Origin: Bacteroidota bacterium
GTDB lineage: Bacteria; Bacteroidota; Bacteroidia; AKYH767-A; OLB10
Assembly (NCBI GenBank): GCA_016714535.1
Contig: JADKDR010000019.1
Location: 67,060 to 131,059, forward strand
Reading direction: 5' to 3'
Length of the DNA stretch: 64,000 nucleotides
Below are positions 1 through 10,571 of this stretch, piece after piece. Made by a program: the position numbers and the translations under genes. The notes under the pieces were generated by a model. It saw only the letters and a list, made by a program, of their open reading frames with translations. It did not search any database and was not told where the DNA came from. The first letter of the stretch is position 1; every line of letters begins with the position of its first letter.

Positions 1-49
1 TTACTTTGACACTCGTATTTCCTATAGATAAAAAAACAAAATACAAATT

Positions 50-3000
50 ATGAAAAAAATTTTACTGGTGATCGCATTGATAACCATCTATGCAATGAAA
101 ACCCAAGCACAGGGCTGCGTGCTTACCGAAGATTTTGAAATCAATGACAGTACCACAGTAATTAAGCCTACATGGGTCGACAATACTTTGTTATTTAATG
201 GTGGAGCCCACAGTTTTCATGGCACTTATGTAGCTGCTGACTCAGCAACCTTGTCGACTAACGCTGTTGACCTTTCAGGATTAACATTCGTAAAACTTCG
301 TTTTTGGCACATTTGCAAAATTGAATTTTTTGATGATGCTATTGTTGAAGTTTCGGCAGATAATGGACTAACATGGACGCGCTTAACTGTTGCCGAGTAT
401 CTTGGAAGTAGTGGAAATTTTGGTACTGGCAATAAATTTACAGAGGCCAGTTATAGTACCTGGCTACCAGGTCAATCTACAACACCAGACAACACCTGGT
501 GGAAATACGAAGAATTTGATATTAGTGCACTTGTTGGCAATAGCTCGGCTGCATTAGTCCGTTTCAATGTAAAAGACAAAACTAATAACGGTATGAATGG
601 TCGTTACGGTTGGGTGCTTGACGATATATGCATACAAGCCGCTCCTTGCGAATTAATTCCTCCGGTAATAGTGCCAATTACTATTTACCCTCCGGTAGTT
701 TATAATGCTGGGCCATTTAATGTAACAGCAGATGTTACTGACCAAAGCGGGATACTTGCTGTGAATTTAAATTATACTATTAATGGAGGTGCACCCACAA
801 CGGTTAGTATGATTAATCAAGGAGGAAATATTTATGGAGGTTCCATACCTGCAGTAAATATAGGCGATACTGTTTGTTATAGCATTGAAGCAATTGACTT
901 TACAGTATGCGGTGGCAACTTTGCTTACTGGCCTGGACCAACTATTACAGATTATACCTGCTTCCGCACCAAAGCGGGAATCATATTTCCTTATTGTGAT
1001 AACTTTGATATTGATAGCCTTTGGACAGACAGCACCATTACCGGCTCTAGCTGGGAATTAGGCACACCTGCATTTGGAGCAACAAATAGTTCTTACTCTG
1101 CACCCAATTCATGGGATATTGATCTTACAAATGCCTATACAATTGGCACAGAAGCGTACCTTGTTAGTCCGGTATTTAATTTTGGTGGAGCATTCAATGC
1201 CGAATTAGACTTTTGGATTAATTACAATACGGAAAGTTTTGCTGATGGAACACGCATTCAATATTCAATTGATAACGGCACTACCTGGCAAGATTTTCAA
1301 TTAAATGGCACCGAAGTCAATTGGTATGACAACTGGATGGGCTCTTGTAATTGTCCGGCATGGAATGGTAACAGTGGAGGCTGGAAACATGTGCAACGTG
1401 TGCTTACCGAATCCAATCTTCAGAATCAATTTAATCCGGTTCGCATTCGCTTTGTTTTTACCTCTGACCAGTTTCAATCATTTACCAGCGATGGGGTGAG
1501 CATCGACAATTTTTGCTTAAAGCTCCCACCTGATATAGACCTGGCAACTTTGCGTATAGAAAGCCCTCCCGGTGCAGTGCCTGCCGGTAATATTGTTCCA
1601 GTAGATGTTTGGATAGTAAACAAAGGCTTACAAGCAGTTAGCGCCTTTGATGTGTTCTATAGTGATGGTGGAGCTCCGGTTGGTCCATTTAATTATAGTG
1701 GTAGCCCTGTGCAACCCAACGACTCTGTTTTAGTTAACTGCGGTAATTATACTGTCAATTCTGGTACAGTTAATTTTTGTGCTTGGCCTACCATTGCAAA
1801 TGACGGCAAATCATTTAACGACACCTTGTGTAAGGATGTAACCGGAGTACCTACCGTGCTTCTTACCTACTGCGATAATTTTGATGGCAATAATTTTTGG
1901 ACAGCTATTCCAAGTCCGAATGGTCCATCTGTGTGGGAATTGGGAACACCTAATTTTGGCTCTACCAATTCGGCTCATTCGCCTCCTAATGCCTGGGATG
2001 TTGATTTAAATTCGGGATATGGGTCTAATTCTGAAACATATCTTGTAAGTCCATTCTTTGATATGACACTAGCAGTAAATGGTGAAATTGGTTTTTGGCA
2101 CAATCGCAATTGTGAATCAAATTGGGATGGAACTCGTATAGATTATACCACCGATGGCGGTACAACATGGCTTGTACTAGGAACTGTGGGTGATCCAAAC
2201 GCGACAAACTGGTATACCATCAGTTCTTTAATTAGTAGCGGATTACCCGGCTGGGATGGTAACTCAGGTGGATGGGTTTACAGTACCTACAACATGAATC
2301 AATTTAATGGTACACCAGCATTACAAATCAGATATTGCTTTACATCTGATGGAGCGGTTAACCTAGATGGCTACTCTATTGATGATTTTTGTTTTAAGCA
2401 ACCTTTACCAGATGATGTTGCCGTAATAAGAATTGACCAACCTGGAACATTTGCTCCTATTGGCAATATTAGCCCGGTTGAAGTTATAATTAAGAATGTG
2501 GGTACCAACACCCAAACAAGTATAGATGTTGGTTACTCATACAATGGAGTTACCAACCCCAATGTAACCTGGACAGGCACCTTAGCACCAAATCAAACTG
2601 CTTCGGTAACTTTGTTACCAAATTCAACGGTGGTTGTGGGCACCAATCCATTATGTGCATATACTGCCCTTTCAATTGATATGGATAAAACCAACGATAC
2701 CATTTGCAAACCAATTACCGGACTATCAACCTTTACTCCTACTTACTGCGATAATTTTGATGGTGTAAGCGAATGGTTACCTATTACCCAATCAACTACG
2801 GCATGGGAATTAGGAAGTCCAAACTTTGGGCAAACAAACTCTGCACATTCGCCACCAAATGCATGGGATGTAAATCTTAACTCTAGCTATGGTCAGGGTG
2901 ACACGGCATACTTATTATCACCGTTTTTTGATATGAGTACTTCGCAAAATGCAACGCTACAATTTTGGCAAAATCGCAACTCGCAGCAGTTTTCGGATGG

Positions 3001-5350
3001 TACTCGTATCGATTACACTATTAATGGAGGTGCTACATGGAATATTTTAGGAACCTTTGGCAATGGTGTTAACTGGTACAATCAAACTTTTCTTAATAGT
3101 AGTTTTCAGGCCGGTTGGGATGGAACGTCAGGTGGATGGATAAAATCAGAATGGAACATGAGTGCATTTAATAACACACCTAACATTCAATTCAGATTTG
3201 TATTTACTTCCGATAATTTTGTTGGATTTGGTGAAGATGGCTTCTCGTTTGACGACTTCTGTTTACGTGTTCCTCCTCCTATCGATGCAGGATTAGAATC
3301 CATTGATCAGCCTGCAAGTGGTGCTCCTGCTAACACATCTGTTGGTGTTACAGTAACCTTGAGAAATTATGGTTCAAGTATTCTTACGAGTGTGCCTATC
3401 ACATATGATTTTCTTGGAAATTTGGTGGTAACTACCTGGCAAGGAAATTTGAATCCAAATGCAACAACCTCAGTAGTATTAAATGGAACTATCACCTTAC
3501 CTATAGGACAAAACTCTCTTTGCGCTTATACTGGAGTTGCTAATGATGGCGATCCATTAAACGATACTATTTGTAAAAACATTGTTGGTATACCTACTTT
3601 AATACCAACCTATACTGATGACTTTGATGGTGGTAATAACTATTGGACTACATCAAACGTTAACCCTGCAACTAAATGGGAGTTAGGTACACCAAACTTT
3701 GGATTGACTAACTCATCGCATTCAGCACCTAACAGTTGGGATGTTAACTTAAACTCAGGTTATCAGTCAAATGCAGAGTGTTACTTAATATCCCCCTATT
3801 TTGATTTCAATAATGCGGCACAAGCAGAAATCAGAATGTGGATTAATTACAATACAGAAGGAAGTTGGGATGGTTGTCGTGTAGATTATACAACTAATGG
3901 CACCTTATGGATTACCGCGGGCGCAATGGGTCAGGGAACCAACTGGTATAATTTTAGTTCCTTGTTTAGCAGCAATAAACCAGGTTGGGCAGGAAATAGC
4001 GGTGGTTGGAAATTGGCTACAAGCCCCTCTTTAACTATGCTTGATTATTCGCCAAATCCTGTGCAGTTCAGAATACCATTTACTGCAGATGGGGCGGTTA
4101 ATCTCGATGGTTTTTCAGTAGATGATTTTCAATTGTATGTACCGATTCAGGTATCGGCTGCATCAACAAGTATTAAGCCCAACAATAATATTTTGGTACC
4201 AGGCACACAGTATATTAAAGGACGCATTACTAATAAAGGAACAACAAAACTTAATTATTGCTTTGCCACTTTATCTGTTGATGGAAATCTGATTGTTACC
4301 GATTCGGTGCACTTTGTAAATCCTTTGAAACTTGATAGCAGTGCATGGCATGTATTCAGTTTACCGTGGCCCAATGCTTCGCCCGGAGCTCATACATTAT
4401 GCATGTACACCAGTTTGCCCAATGGACAAAACGATTTAAATAACCTGGATGATACTACTTGTAGTATATACACAGTGTTTGATAGCACCTCGGTTTATCC
4501 TTATTGCAATGATTTCGAAAGCGGTCCACTCTGGCCTCAATTAAATGCCTATACCTATGCATCGCCAACGTCATGGCAATTAGGAAATCCTGCCAAACCT
4601 AATGTAGCTGGCACACACTCAGGTGTAAAAGCTTGGGTAACCAAATTAAGTGGCAATTACAATTCTCCCGATTCAAGTGCCCTGTTTGCACCGGTACTAA
4701 ACGTACAAGGAGGAAAATGCTATAAGGTTAAATTCTGGCATAACTTCTATACTGAGCAATGGCAAGATGGTGGTACGCTGGAATACTCTGCCGATAGCGG
4801 TGTTACTTGGAAAGCTCTTGGATTGCATATTGATCCTAACTGGTTTAATTCATACTTTATTACTGCATTTGGCGGGCCTCCACCTACTCCGGGATGGACA
4901 GGAAACAGTAATGGTTGGATAGAGTCAAGTCGCGAATTCCCATCATGGTTTACTGGTGGATTAATGTTGCGTTTCCGTTTTGGAAGTGATATAACCGTAA
5001 GCAGCGAAGGTTGGGCTATAGATGATTTCTGTTTCGAAGAACTACAAGGTCCTTGTACAATTGTTTCGCTTGAAGACAATTCAAACAACTACATGTTCTT
5101 ATATCAAAACAAACCAAATCCGGCCAATGATTTCACCTCTATTGATTTTGTTATACCTAAAGCCGGAGAAGTTACTTTTGAATTTACTGATGTGTTAGGT
5201 AAGCAAGTATTATCGCCAGAAACTAGCTTCTATGGCGAAGGCATTAATACTATACAGGTTAATTGCAAGTCATTACAGGCAGGTATTTATTATTATACCA
5301 TGTCTACCGAAGCAGGTAAGTTGACTCAAAAGATGCTTATAGTAGAATAA
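50..5350 (+). CDS. Large modular T9SS-secreted surface protein
   Basis: Predicted exported protein of 1766 residues. A signal peptide (residues 1-20, ending TQAQ) is followed by about six related modules, beginning near residues 21, 313, 606, 898, 1187 and 1484. Five of these open with variants of YCDNFD, followed by WELGTPNFG, AHSPPNAWDVDLNS and YLVSPFFD, a MAM/jelly-roll-like sandwich pattern also seen at the C-terminus of M6 peptidases. Between modules lie roughly 100-residue CARDB-like segments (DIDLATLRIESP, then VNKG). The last 80 residues (PNPANDFTSIDF, LQAGIYYY, KMLIVE) form a T9SS type A sorting domain, so the protein should cross the outer membrane by type IX secretion. No catalytic motif is visible. 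An adhesin or matrix role is inferred only from the architecture. Confidence 0.9.
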   Translation: MKKILLVIALITIYAMKTQAQGCVLTEDFEINDSTTVIKPTWVDNTLLFNGGAHSFHGTYVAADSATLSTNAVDLSGLTFVKLRFWHICKIEFFDDAIVEVSADNGLTWTRLTVAEYLGSSGNFGTGNKFTEASYSTWLPGQSTTPDNTWWKYEEFDISALVGNSSAALVRFNVKDKTNNGMNGRYGWVLDDICIQAAPCELIPPVIVPITIYPPVVYNAGPFNVTADVTDQSGILAVNLNYTINGGAPTTVSMINQGGNIYGGSIPAVNIGDTVCYSIEAIDFTVCGGNFAYWPGPTITDYTCFRTKAGIIFPYCDNFDIDSLWTDSTITGSSWELGTPAFGATNSSYSAPNSWDIDLTNAYTIGTEAYLVSPVFNFGGAFNAELDFWINYNTESFADGTRIQYSIDNGTTWQDFQLNGTEVNWYDNWMGSCNCPAWNGNSGGWKHVQRVLTESNLQNQFNPVRIRFVFTSDQFQSFTSDGVSIDNFCLKLPPDIDLATLRIESPPGAVPAGNIVPVDVWIVNKGLQAVSAFDVFYSDGGAPVGPFNYSGSPVQPNDSVLVNCGNYTVNSGTVNFCAWPTIANDGKSFNDTLCKDVTGVPTVLLTYCDNFDGNNFWTAIPSPNGPSVWELGTPNFGSTNSAHSPPNAWDVDLNSGYGSNSETYLVSPFFDMTLAVNGEIGFWHNRNCESNWDGTRIDYTTDGGTTWLVLGTVGDPNATNWYTISSLISSGLPGWDGNSGGWVYSTYNMNQFNGTPALQIRYCFTSDGAVNLDGYSIDDFCFKQPLPDDVAVIRIDQPGTFAPIGNISPVEVIIKNVGTNTQTSIDVGYSYNGVTNPNVTWTGTLAPNQTASVTLLPNSTVVVGTNPLCAYTALSIDMDKTNDTICKPITGLSTFTPTYCDNFDGVSEWLPITQSTTAWELGSPNFGQTNSAHSPPNAWDVNLNSSYGQGDTAYLLSPFFDMSTSQNATLQFWQNRNSQQFSDGTRIDYTINGGATWNILGTFGNGVNWYNQTFLNSSFQAGWDGTSGGWIKSEWNMSAFNNTPNIQFRFVFTSDNFVGFGEDGFSFDDFCLRVPPPIDAGLESIDQPASGAPANTSVGVTVTLRNYGSSILTSVPITYDFLGNLVVTTWQGNLNPNATTSVVLNGTITLPIGQNSLCAYTGVANDGDPLNDTICKNIVGIPTLIPTYTDDFDGGNNYWTTSNVNPATKWELGTPNFGLTNSSHSAPNSWDVNLNSGYQSNAECYLISPYFDFNNAAQAEIRMWINYNTEGSWDGCRVDYTTNGTLWITAGAMGQGTNWYNFSSLFSSNKPGWAGNSGGWKLATSPSLTMLDYSPNPVQFRIPFTADGAVNLDGFSVDDFQLYVPIQVSAASTSIKPNNNILVPGTQYIKGRITNKGTTKLNYCFATLSVDGNLIVTDSVHFVNPLKLDSSAWHVFSLPWPNASPGAHTLCMYTSLPNGQNDLNNLDDTTCSIYTVFDSTSVYPYCNDFESGPLWPQLNAYTYASPTSWQLGNPAKPNVAGTHSGVKAWVTKLSGNYNSPDSSALFAPVLNVQGGKCYKVKFWHNFYTEQWQDGGTLEYSADSGVTWKALGLHIDPNWFNSYFITAFGGPPPTPGWTGNSNGWIESSREFPSWFTGGLMLRFRFGSDITVSSEGWAIDDFCFEELQGPCTIVSLEDNSNNYMFLYQNKPNPANDFTSIDFVIPKAGEVTFEFTDVLGKQVLSPETSFYGEGINTIQVNCKSLQAGIYYYTMSTEAGKLTQKMLIVE

Positions 5351-5374
5351 AGAATTATTTGATTCATTAAAGGA

Positions 5375-5411
5375 AATCCCATTGCTCAATGCAGTGGGAT
5401 TCTCTTTTTTT
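5375..5411 (+). terminator. Rho-independent terminator
   Basis: A ten-base-pair stem (AATCCCATTG with CAGTGGGATT, one G-U pair) and a 7-base loop are followed by a run of seven T at 5405-5411. It lies 24 bases after the stop of the large T9SS gene on the same strand. Confidence 0.85.
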
Positions 5412-5564
5412 AAGAAGATAGCATTGATAATAAAAATATCAATGCTATTTTTAAGAACCACTCTCAAACATCTTTTTCCACTATTATTCATTGCCTTTAT
5501 CTAAAAATATCTTAAACCAAGTTGGAGCCAATTATTATATTTACAGCTATCAAAACTCTACCGC

Positions 5565-7679
5565 ATGAATTTTATAATCAGGCTTATCATTTTATTTTTT
5601 GTAACGAACACTATATACCTTGTTGCCAACGGCCAACAAGGAATGTGGACGTGGGTGCATGGCAGCACCACAGTAAACTTATCGGGTACTAATGCTGTTC
5701 CAAATGCTTTTGATCCGGCCAATGAACCACCATCACTTTACGAGCCCATCTATTGGCGCGATGCCAACGGGTGGCTTTGGATATATGGAGGCTATCATCA
5801 AAATCCAGGCAAAGTAGAGTTTGCCGAAATGTGGTGTTATAATCCATATATAAATCAATGGAAAATGGTAAAGTCGTTTAGTTTGCTTCCAGATTATGGC
5901 ACTAAGGGAGTTGCGGCATCAACCAATTCGCCCGGTGCTCGCACCTATTGCCCACCTACATGGGTTGATAACAATGGCATGTTTTGGGTTTTTGGTGGTC
6001 TTGATTTTTTATTTGGAGGATGGTGTGCCGACCTTTGGATGTACAATCCAGCAACAGGACTCTGGACATGGGTAAGTGGCAGTAATCTATTTGGAAGTGC
6101 AACTCCGGACTATGGTATAATGGGTGTTCCAAGCCCAAGTAATAATCCTGGTAACCGACTTGAATGCAACAGTTCCTTTGTTGATTTAAATAATGACTTA
6201 TGGCTTTTTGGTGGTCAGACTTACAACACCGTTGTTAGTTCTCCCAACTATAACGACCTATGGCATTACAATCGGAACACTGATGAATGGACGTGGATGC
6301 ATGGTTCAAGTGTGAGCGATGTGTATGGAAACTTTGGAACCTTAGGAGTAGCATCTATAAATAACGATCCACCATCACGATGGTGTTATGCAAGCAGCCG
6401 CGATCAAAATGGTTCATTTCGCATTTATGGTGGAAAACATTCTGATAACGGTACCATTGAAGTGTACAATGATGTTTGGCAATTTACACCAGCAACCAAT
6501 GAATGGATGTGGGCCAGAGGCAGCAGCAATAGCAACAACAACGGTAACTACTCAGTTCCTTTTTGTCAGGTTGGTGGTACCGGTAATCCGGGAGGACGTT
6601 TCGAAAATAAAGCAATAGCAAACGATGCTTGTGGCAACATCTATAATTATGGAGGAATTAAACTGGGAGGCTTTTACTCTGATATGTGGGTATATATAGC
6701 TTCGCTAAATGAATGGCGGTTGTTGCATGGCAATCAGCAAATAAATCAAGGCGCTAATTATGGTATTAAAGGTGTGCCTAATGCTAACAATAAACCGCAA
6801 GGCCGCGCAGGTGGCGTTGGATTTCTGGATACCCTCGGTCGGTATTATATGTATGGTGGTAGCGTTACCGGAAACATACAAGCAGTAAACGATGTGTGGA
6901 TGTTTGAACTAAACGCATCCTGTATTATACCACCTTGTGTTACGCAAGGCGCATTACCGGTGGCGGCCTTTAGCAGCAGCGATACCATTTTGTGCGAAAA
7001 AGGAAGTATCGATTTTTTTGATAACTCGCAAGGTAATCCTTCAGCGTGGAACTGGACTTTTACCGGTGCAGCACCTTCAAGTAGCACACTACAAAATCCT
7101 TCAGGCATTTATTTTCCCAATTATGGAACTTTCGCAATTTCGCTTACTGCAACCAATGCTAACGGACAAAGCACTAACTCCTATAACGTGACGGTTGCTC
7201 CCCTGCCTCCTGCTCCTACCCTAACCATTAACGGTACCAATATATGTAGCAGTCTTGCCTATGGCTATCAATGGTTTTTTAATGGAAATGTAATTCCTAA
7301 TGCAACTCAACAATGTATAACTGCTGCACAACCAGGTAACTATTTTGTTATTATTACTGATTCGCTTGGATGTCAGGCACCGAGCAACACATTTGTCTAT
7401 ACATCCATAAGTGAAACGGTAAATGGCAGTTCGATAACGCTAATGCCAAATCCTGCTGCAGATGATGTAGCGGTTATTTTTGAAGATGCGTATATAGGAA
7501 CTGTGACAATAACGATGGTAGACAACAAAGGTGCTATTGTATTAAATCAATTGAAAGAAAAGAAAAGTAAGAAATTGCTACATCGCATTTTGTTAGGGGA
7601 ATATTCAAACGGCACCTATCACCTAATAATTGAATATGGAAACAAGGCTATTCGCAAGCAACTGGAAATATTAAAATAG
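5565..7679 (+). CDS. Kelch-repeat, PKD-containing T9SS-secreted protein
   Basis: A 704-residue exported protein. After an N-terminal hydrophobic signal (ends NGQQG), residues 40-450 hold kelch-type blades with repeated WxWxxGS, GxxGxxG and DLWxYNPxT patterns, together forming a beta-propeller. A PKD domain follows at about 462-545 (PVAAFSSSDTILC to SYNVTV), then a short Ig-like segment with cysteines at about 550-610. The C-terminus (LMPNPAADDVAVIFE to KQLEILK) is a T9SS sorting domain. Kelch propellers usually bind proteins or glycans; no ligand can be named here. It converges with the minus-strand ligase gene 28 bases downstream, and no obvious hairpin terminator separates them. Confidence 0.88.
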   Translation: MNFIIRLIILFFVTNTIYLVANGQQGMWTWVHGSTTVNLSGTNAVPNAFDPANEPPSLYEPIYWRDANGWLWIYGGYHQNPGKVEFAEMWCYNPYINQWKMVKSFSLLPDYGTKGVAASTNSPGARTYCPPTWVDNNGMFWVFGGLDFLFGGWCADLWMYNPATGLWTWVSGSNLFGSATPDYGIMGVPSPSNNPGNRLECNSSFVDLNNDLWLFGGQTYNTVVSSPNYNDLWHYNRNTDEWTWMHGSSVSDVYGNFGTLGVASINNDPPSRWCYASSRDQNGSFRIYGGKHSDNGTIEVYNDVWQFTPATNEWMWARGSSNSNNNGNYSVPFCQVGGTGNPGGRFENKAIANDACGNIYNYGGIKLGGFYSDMWVYIASLNEWRLLHGNQQINQGANYGIKGVPNANNKPQGRAGGVGFLDTLGRYYMYGGSVTGNIQAVNDVWMFELNASCIIPPCVTQGALPVAAFSSSDTILCEKGSIDFFDNSQGNPSAWNWTFTGAAPSSSTLQNPSGIYFPNYGTFAISLTATNANGQSTNSYNVTVAPLPPAPTLTINGTNICSSLAYGYQWFFNGNVIPNATQQCITAAQPGNYFVIITDSLGCQAPSNTFVYTSISETVNGSSITLMPNPAADDVAVIFEDAYIGTVTITMVDNKGAIVLNQLKEKKSKKLLHRILLGEYSNGTYHLIIEYGNKAIRKQLEILK

Positions 7680-7707
7680 TAAATAATATTCAGTTACTAA
7701 AACCATG

Positions 7708-8418
7708 TCAGTTGTGACTTAAAGCCATTCGCTTTTCACCAACTTCAAGTATCTTATCAATAAATTCATAAGGTTTATAATTCTCGATGGCAGCCTGATG
7801 AAATATACAAGTTGCAGGAGTCATACCCGGTAAGGAATTTACTTCTATAAATAAAACTTCCACTATATCAGGATATTTAATTCGCACAAAAGCATCGATG
7901 CGGCAATAGCCTTCAACCATGAGCAATTCAGCCGCTTTGCGAAATTCTTCCTTTACCTTCATGCTAATGCGGGCATTAACTTCTTTATCTTTCGCATATC
8001 GGGCCGGTGTAATGTTTTGCCCCTGCCCTGCTAAGAACTTTTCTTCGAGAGATAGCACTTCGCCTTCGCTTAATGCCTCACTTGCTTCAAAAATGGTAAA
8101 TTGTTTTTTTCCATTTGCATCAATGTGCATGAGCATTCCACCGGTAATCTCCAGAAAATGATCGCAATTTCCTGCTACAATTAAACTCTCGATAAGCACT
8201 GCTTCTTTGACCGGAAATTCTTCTTTTGGTTTTAATTTCAATATGCGTGCTGCCTCTTCATCCCAATCCTCTTCCCTATTTCTAAATAACATGGTTAAAT
8301 ACGCACTCAATTGCTCTTTACGCGAAATTAGTTTAACAGCAGATGAGCAGCCATCATCAACAGGTTTTGCAATTAAAGGCAACGGAAATTCTTCGACCAG
8401 GTTATTTATAAATGTCAC
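7708..8418 (-). CDS. C-terminal part of frameshifted double D-Ala-D-Ala ligase
   Basis: This 236-residue frame is the missing ATP-grasp half of the second ligase module encoded by 8415-10403. It starts at a GTG with no sensible N-terminus. Reading upstream in frame gives YAENAVTFINNLVEEF, which joins the end of the neighbouring frame (AAHKMFYK) if one A is added to the A4 run at 8438-8441 (minus-strand AAAAGGAC). It contains LPLIAKPVDDGCSSAV (ATP-binding lysine and SS loop) and IEVNSLPGMTPATCIF (metal-binding EVN and the PG.TP motif). Both are standard for Ddl ATP-grasp domains. The module would be intact apart from the single-base lesion. Confidence 0.8.
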   Translation of the reverse strand: MTFINNLVEEFPLPLIAKPVDDGCSSAVKLISRKEQLSAYLTMLFRNREEDWDEEAARILKLKPKEEFPVKEAVLIESLIVAGNCDHFLEITGGMLMHIDANGKKQFTIFEASEALSEGEVLSLEEKFLAGQGQNITPARYAKDKEVNARISMKVKEEFRKAAELLMVEGYCRIDAFVRIKYPDIVEVLFIEVNSLPGMTPATCIFHQAAIENYKPYEFIDKILEVGEKRMALSHN

Positions 8419-10403
8419 AGCATTTTCAGCATAGTCCTTTTATAGAACATCTTATGTTTAGCTGCATGCAATCCTGCATGTAAGAGAATCTCGTTTGTTT
8501 CAAATTTATTGATAGTAGTTTGCGAAGAATGAACATCACTACCATTATATGGTAAGTTAATTTTATTTAGCTCAGCTTGCACCTGCCCATCTTCTCCCGG
8601 GCGGCCATGTAAAGCTATAAATACAGCATCTGCTTTATTTTTTAAATCGGCATAACTTATCTCATAGGGAGCAGTTAAATTTTCGTTTGACGAAAAAGTT
8701 TGCGTAATATTTTGTAACCTGATTATGGTGTTATCAATAACCGGATGATGAATATAGTTATTCACCTTCTCAAGTATATCATCTGCATTATCTTTCAGCA
8801 TTACGTTTATTGGAATGATATGCAAGTGATGCTTTTGTCGGTTACCACTTACAAAAACAGGAAAAGGCAAGTACTTAGTAGAACTGGCAAGTTTCTCGAA
8901 AATATTACGTCCACTTTCAACCGAGATGTGTCGTTCGCTACTATAACCACCTAACATAACTGCAACACGCAATTTATTTTCAGACTTTGATTTACCTGCA
9001 ACAATAGCATCCATCAGTTGCTTATGCAACTGTAAGGAAGTATCTCCATCCTTAATATCCCCATACCTGCTGCTTAACGAAGTGGCAATAATATACGTGA
9101 TAAACTGCGAAGGTGTTAATCCTATTTCCGAAGCTTGATGAAAGAAAAAACTTGAAGGAAGCATGCCCGAAGTAGTATTCGGGTCGTTCAAAAATATTTC
9201 TCCGCTATCAGTAATGAAACCATCAATGCGTGCATAAACTGAAAAATGCAATTCTGTAAATAATCGCTCGCATTCAGCCGAAATTCGTTCAATCTGCTCA
9301 AGTGGTAATTCAATTGGGGTAATTTTTCGCGAAAGACCTGGCAAATACTTGCTGCGATAATCAAATACCTCTTTGCCTTTGCGAATTTCGGTGGGAGGCA
9401 ATGCAACAGACTTAGCATTTTCATCTTCTATTACAATGCAACTAAATTCTTTGCCTTTAATAAACGACTCTATAATCACATCTGACTCAAAGTTTAATGC
9501 TTCTAGTTGTATCCTCTGTTTCGATTGTAAACTGTGTTCAATAAAATCAAATAATTCATCAGGATGATAGATGACTTTTTTACCACACCTAATTGGCATG
9601 CCTATGCCATCTCGTATATCGGCCAACAATCGCACATAAGTTATGCGCGCATTATGATCGAGATCTTGCCATACAGTGGCTTCAATGGTTCGAATAAAAA
9701 AGGCTTTTTCAACTGCATCTGTAAACTTTTGTGCATCCTCACTTTCGCAAACACTTATGCCTATGCTGCTTCCTTGATTAGCTGCCTTTACCACTATTGG
9801 CAGCGAGCAGGTAGTAATTGCGTTTTTTAAAAACGCTGTTTTAGTATCCGTCCGTTGCCATTCGCTTCGCGGTATCAAATAATAGGCAGGTACATTGAAA
9901 CCAGCATGATGCATTAGTTTTTTCTGAACTGCCTTATTCATTCCAATAGCAGAACTTAATATTCCACTTCCACTATAAGGAATACGATGATACTCAAAGA
10001 GTCCTTGCAAGCGCCCATCTTCGCCATCGCTACCATGAAGACATAAAAAGGCAAAATCAATATACTTGTCTAACTCATCTGCTTTAATTAATTTTCCTAA
10101 CTGCCTTGTGTATTTAGCTTGCTGCGACTTGCTCTTAATACTTTCGGCATAAATCTGAAAATCGAATTTCGATTGTTCTATTTCTTCGGGATTTGGATAA
10201 AAATCGCGAATGGTACCCTTGTAGATATATTGCCATTGTATAAGGCAAAAATTTCCGGCACTATCTACAAAAAATGGCACTGGCTCAAACAAATCTTTAC
10301 TAAGGTTGTCGTAAACAGTGCGACCTCCGGCAAAAGAAATTTCACGTTCGCGCGAAGCGCCACCAAAAAATATTCCTACTCTGATTTTTTTTGCTACTGC
10401 CAT
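8415..10403 (-). CDS. D-Ala-D-Ala ligase-like tandem protein, N-terminal part (frameshifted)
   Basis: The 662-residue frame contains one complete ligase-like module (residues about 1-465) and the start of a second (from about 475). Module 1 shows RVGIFFGGASREREIS, CLHGSDGEDGRLQG, VVKAANQGSSIGIS and the C-terminal FLNDPNTTSGMLPSS, which has D in place of the usual metal-binding E-N pairing. Module 2 restarts with RVAVMLGGYSSERHIS and IALHGRPGEDGQVQ. Its ATP-grasp half is in the other frame (7708-8418). One added base restores a protein of about 898 residues. Ddl enzymes join two D-alanines for peptidoglycan; a double module is unusual, and the real substrate is unknown. Unlike ordinary ddl it is not inside a mur cluster. 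Confidence 0.85.
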   Translation of the reverse strand: MAVAKKIRVGIFFGGASREREISFAGGRTVYDNLSKDLFEPVPFFVDSAGNFCLIQWQYIYKGTIRDFYPNPEEIEQSKFDFQIYAESIKSKSQQAKYTRQLGKLIKADELDKYIDFAFLCLHGSDGEDGRLQGLFEYHRIPYSGSGILSSAIGMNKAVQKKLMHHAGFNVPAYYLIPRSEWQRTDTKTAFLKNAITTCSLPIVVKAANQGSSIGISVCESEDAQKFTDAVEKAFFIRTIEATVWQDLDHNARITYVRLLADIRDGIGMPIRCGKKVIYHPDELFDFIEHSLQSKQRIQLEALNFESDVIIESFIKGKEFSCIVIEDENAKSVALPPTEIRKGKEVFDYRSKYLPGLSRKITPIELPLEQIERISAECERLFTELHFSVYARIDGFITDSGEIFLNDPNTTSGMLPSSFFFHQASEIGLTPSQFITYIIATSLSSRYGDIKDGDTSLQLHKQLMDAIVAGKSKSENKLRVAVMLGGYSSERHISVESGRNIFEKLASSTKYLPFPVFVSGNRQKHHLHIIPINVMLKDNADDILEKVNNYIHHPVIDNTIIRLQNITQTFSSNENLTAPYEISYADLKNKADAVFIALHGRPGEDGQVQAELNKINLPYNGSDVHSSQTTINKFETNEILLHAGLHAAKHKMFYKRTMLKML

Positions 10404-10506
10404 ATATTGTTTCTAATTTGCTATTGGTTTGTAAGCAAGGCTATCTAGCTTGTATGTGCAGCCTCACACTCAAAACCTTCGTGGTTCAAAAAAAACCATG
10501 AAGCCG

Positions 10507-10514
10507 CAAACTTA
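10507..10514 (-). promoter_or_regulatory. Probable promoter -7 box of the ligase gene
   Basis: The minus strand reads TAAGTTTG, a perfect TAnnTTTG box, about 100 bases upstream of the ATG at 10403. The -33 element is weak. Between it and the gene, an imperfect inverted repeat (CTTCATGGTT/AACCACGAAG, about 10468-10504) would lie in the 5' leader. Confidence 0.4.
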
Positions 10515-10571
10515 TGGTATAAGACAGAAACCCTGACTACTTAGCCTGCAATATTACTAACAGCAAAAGGT

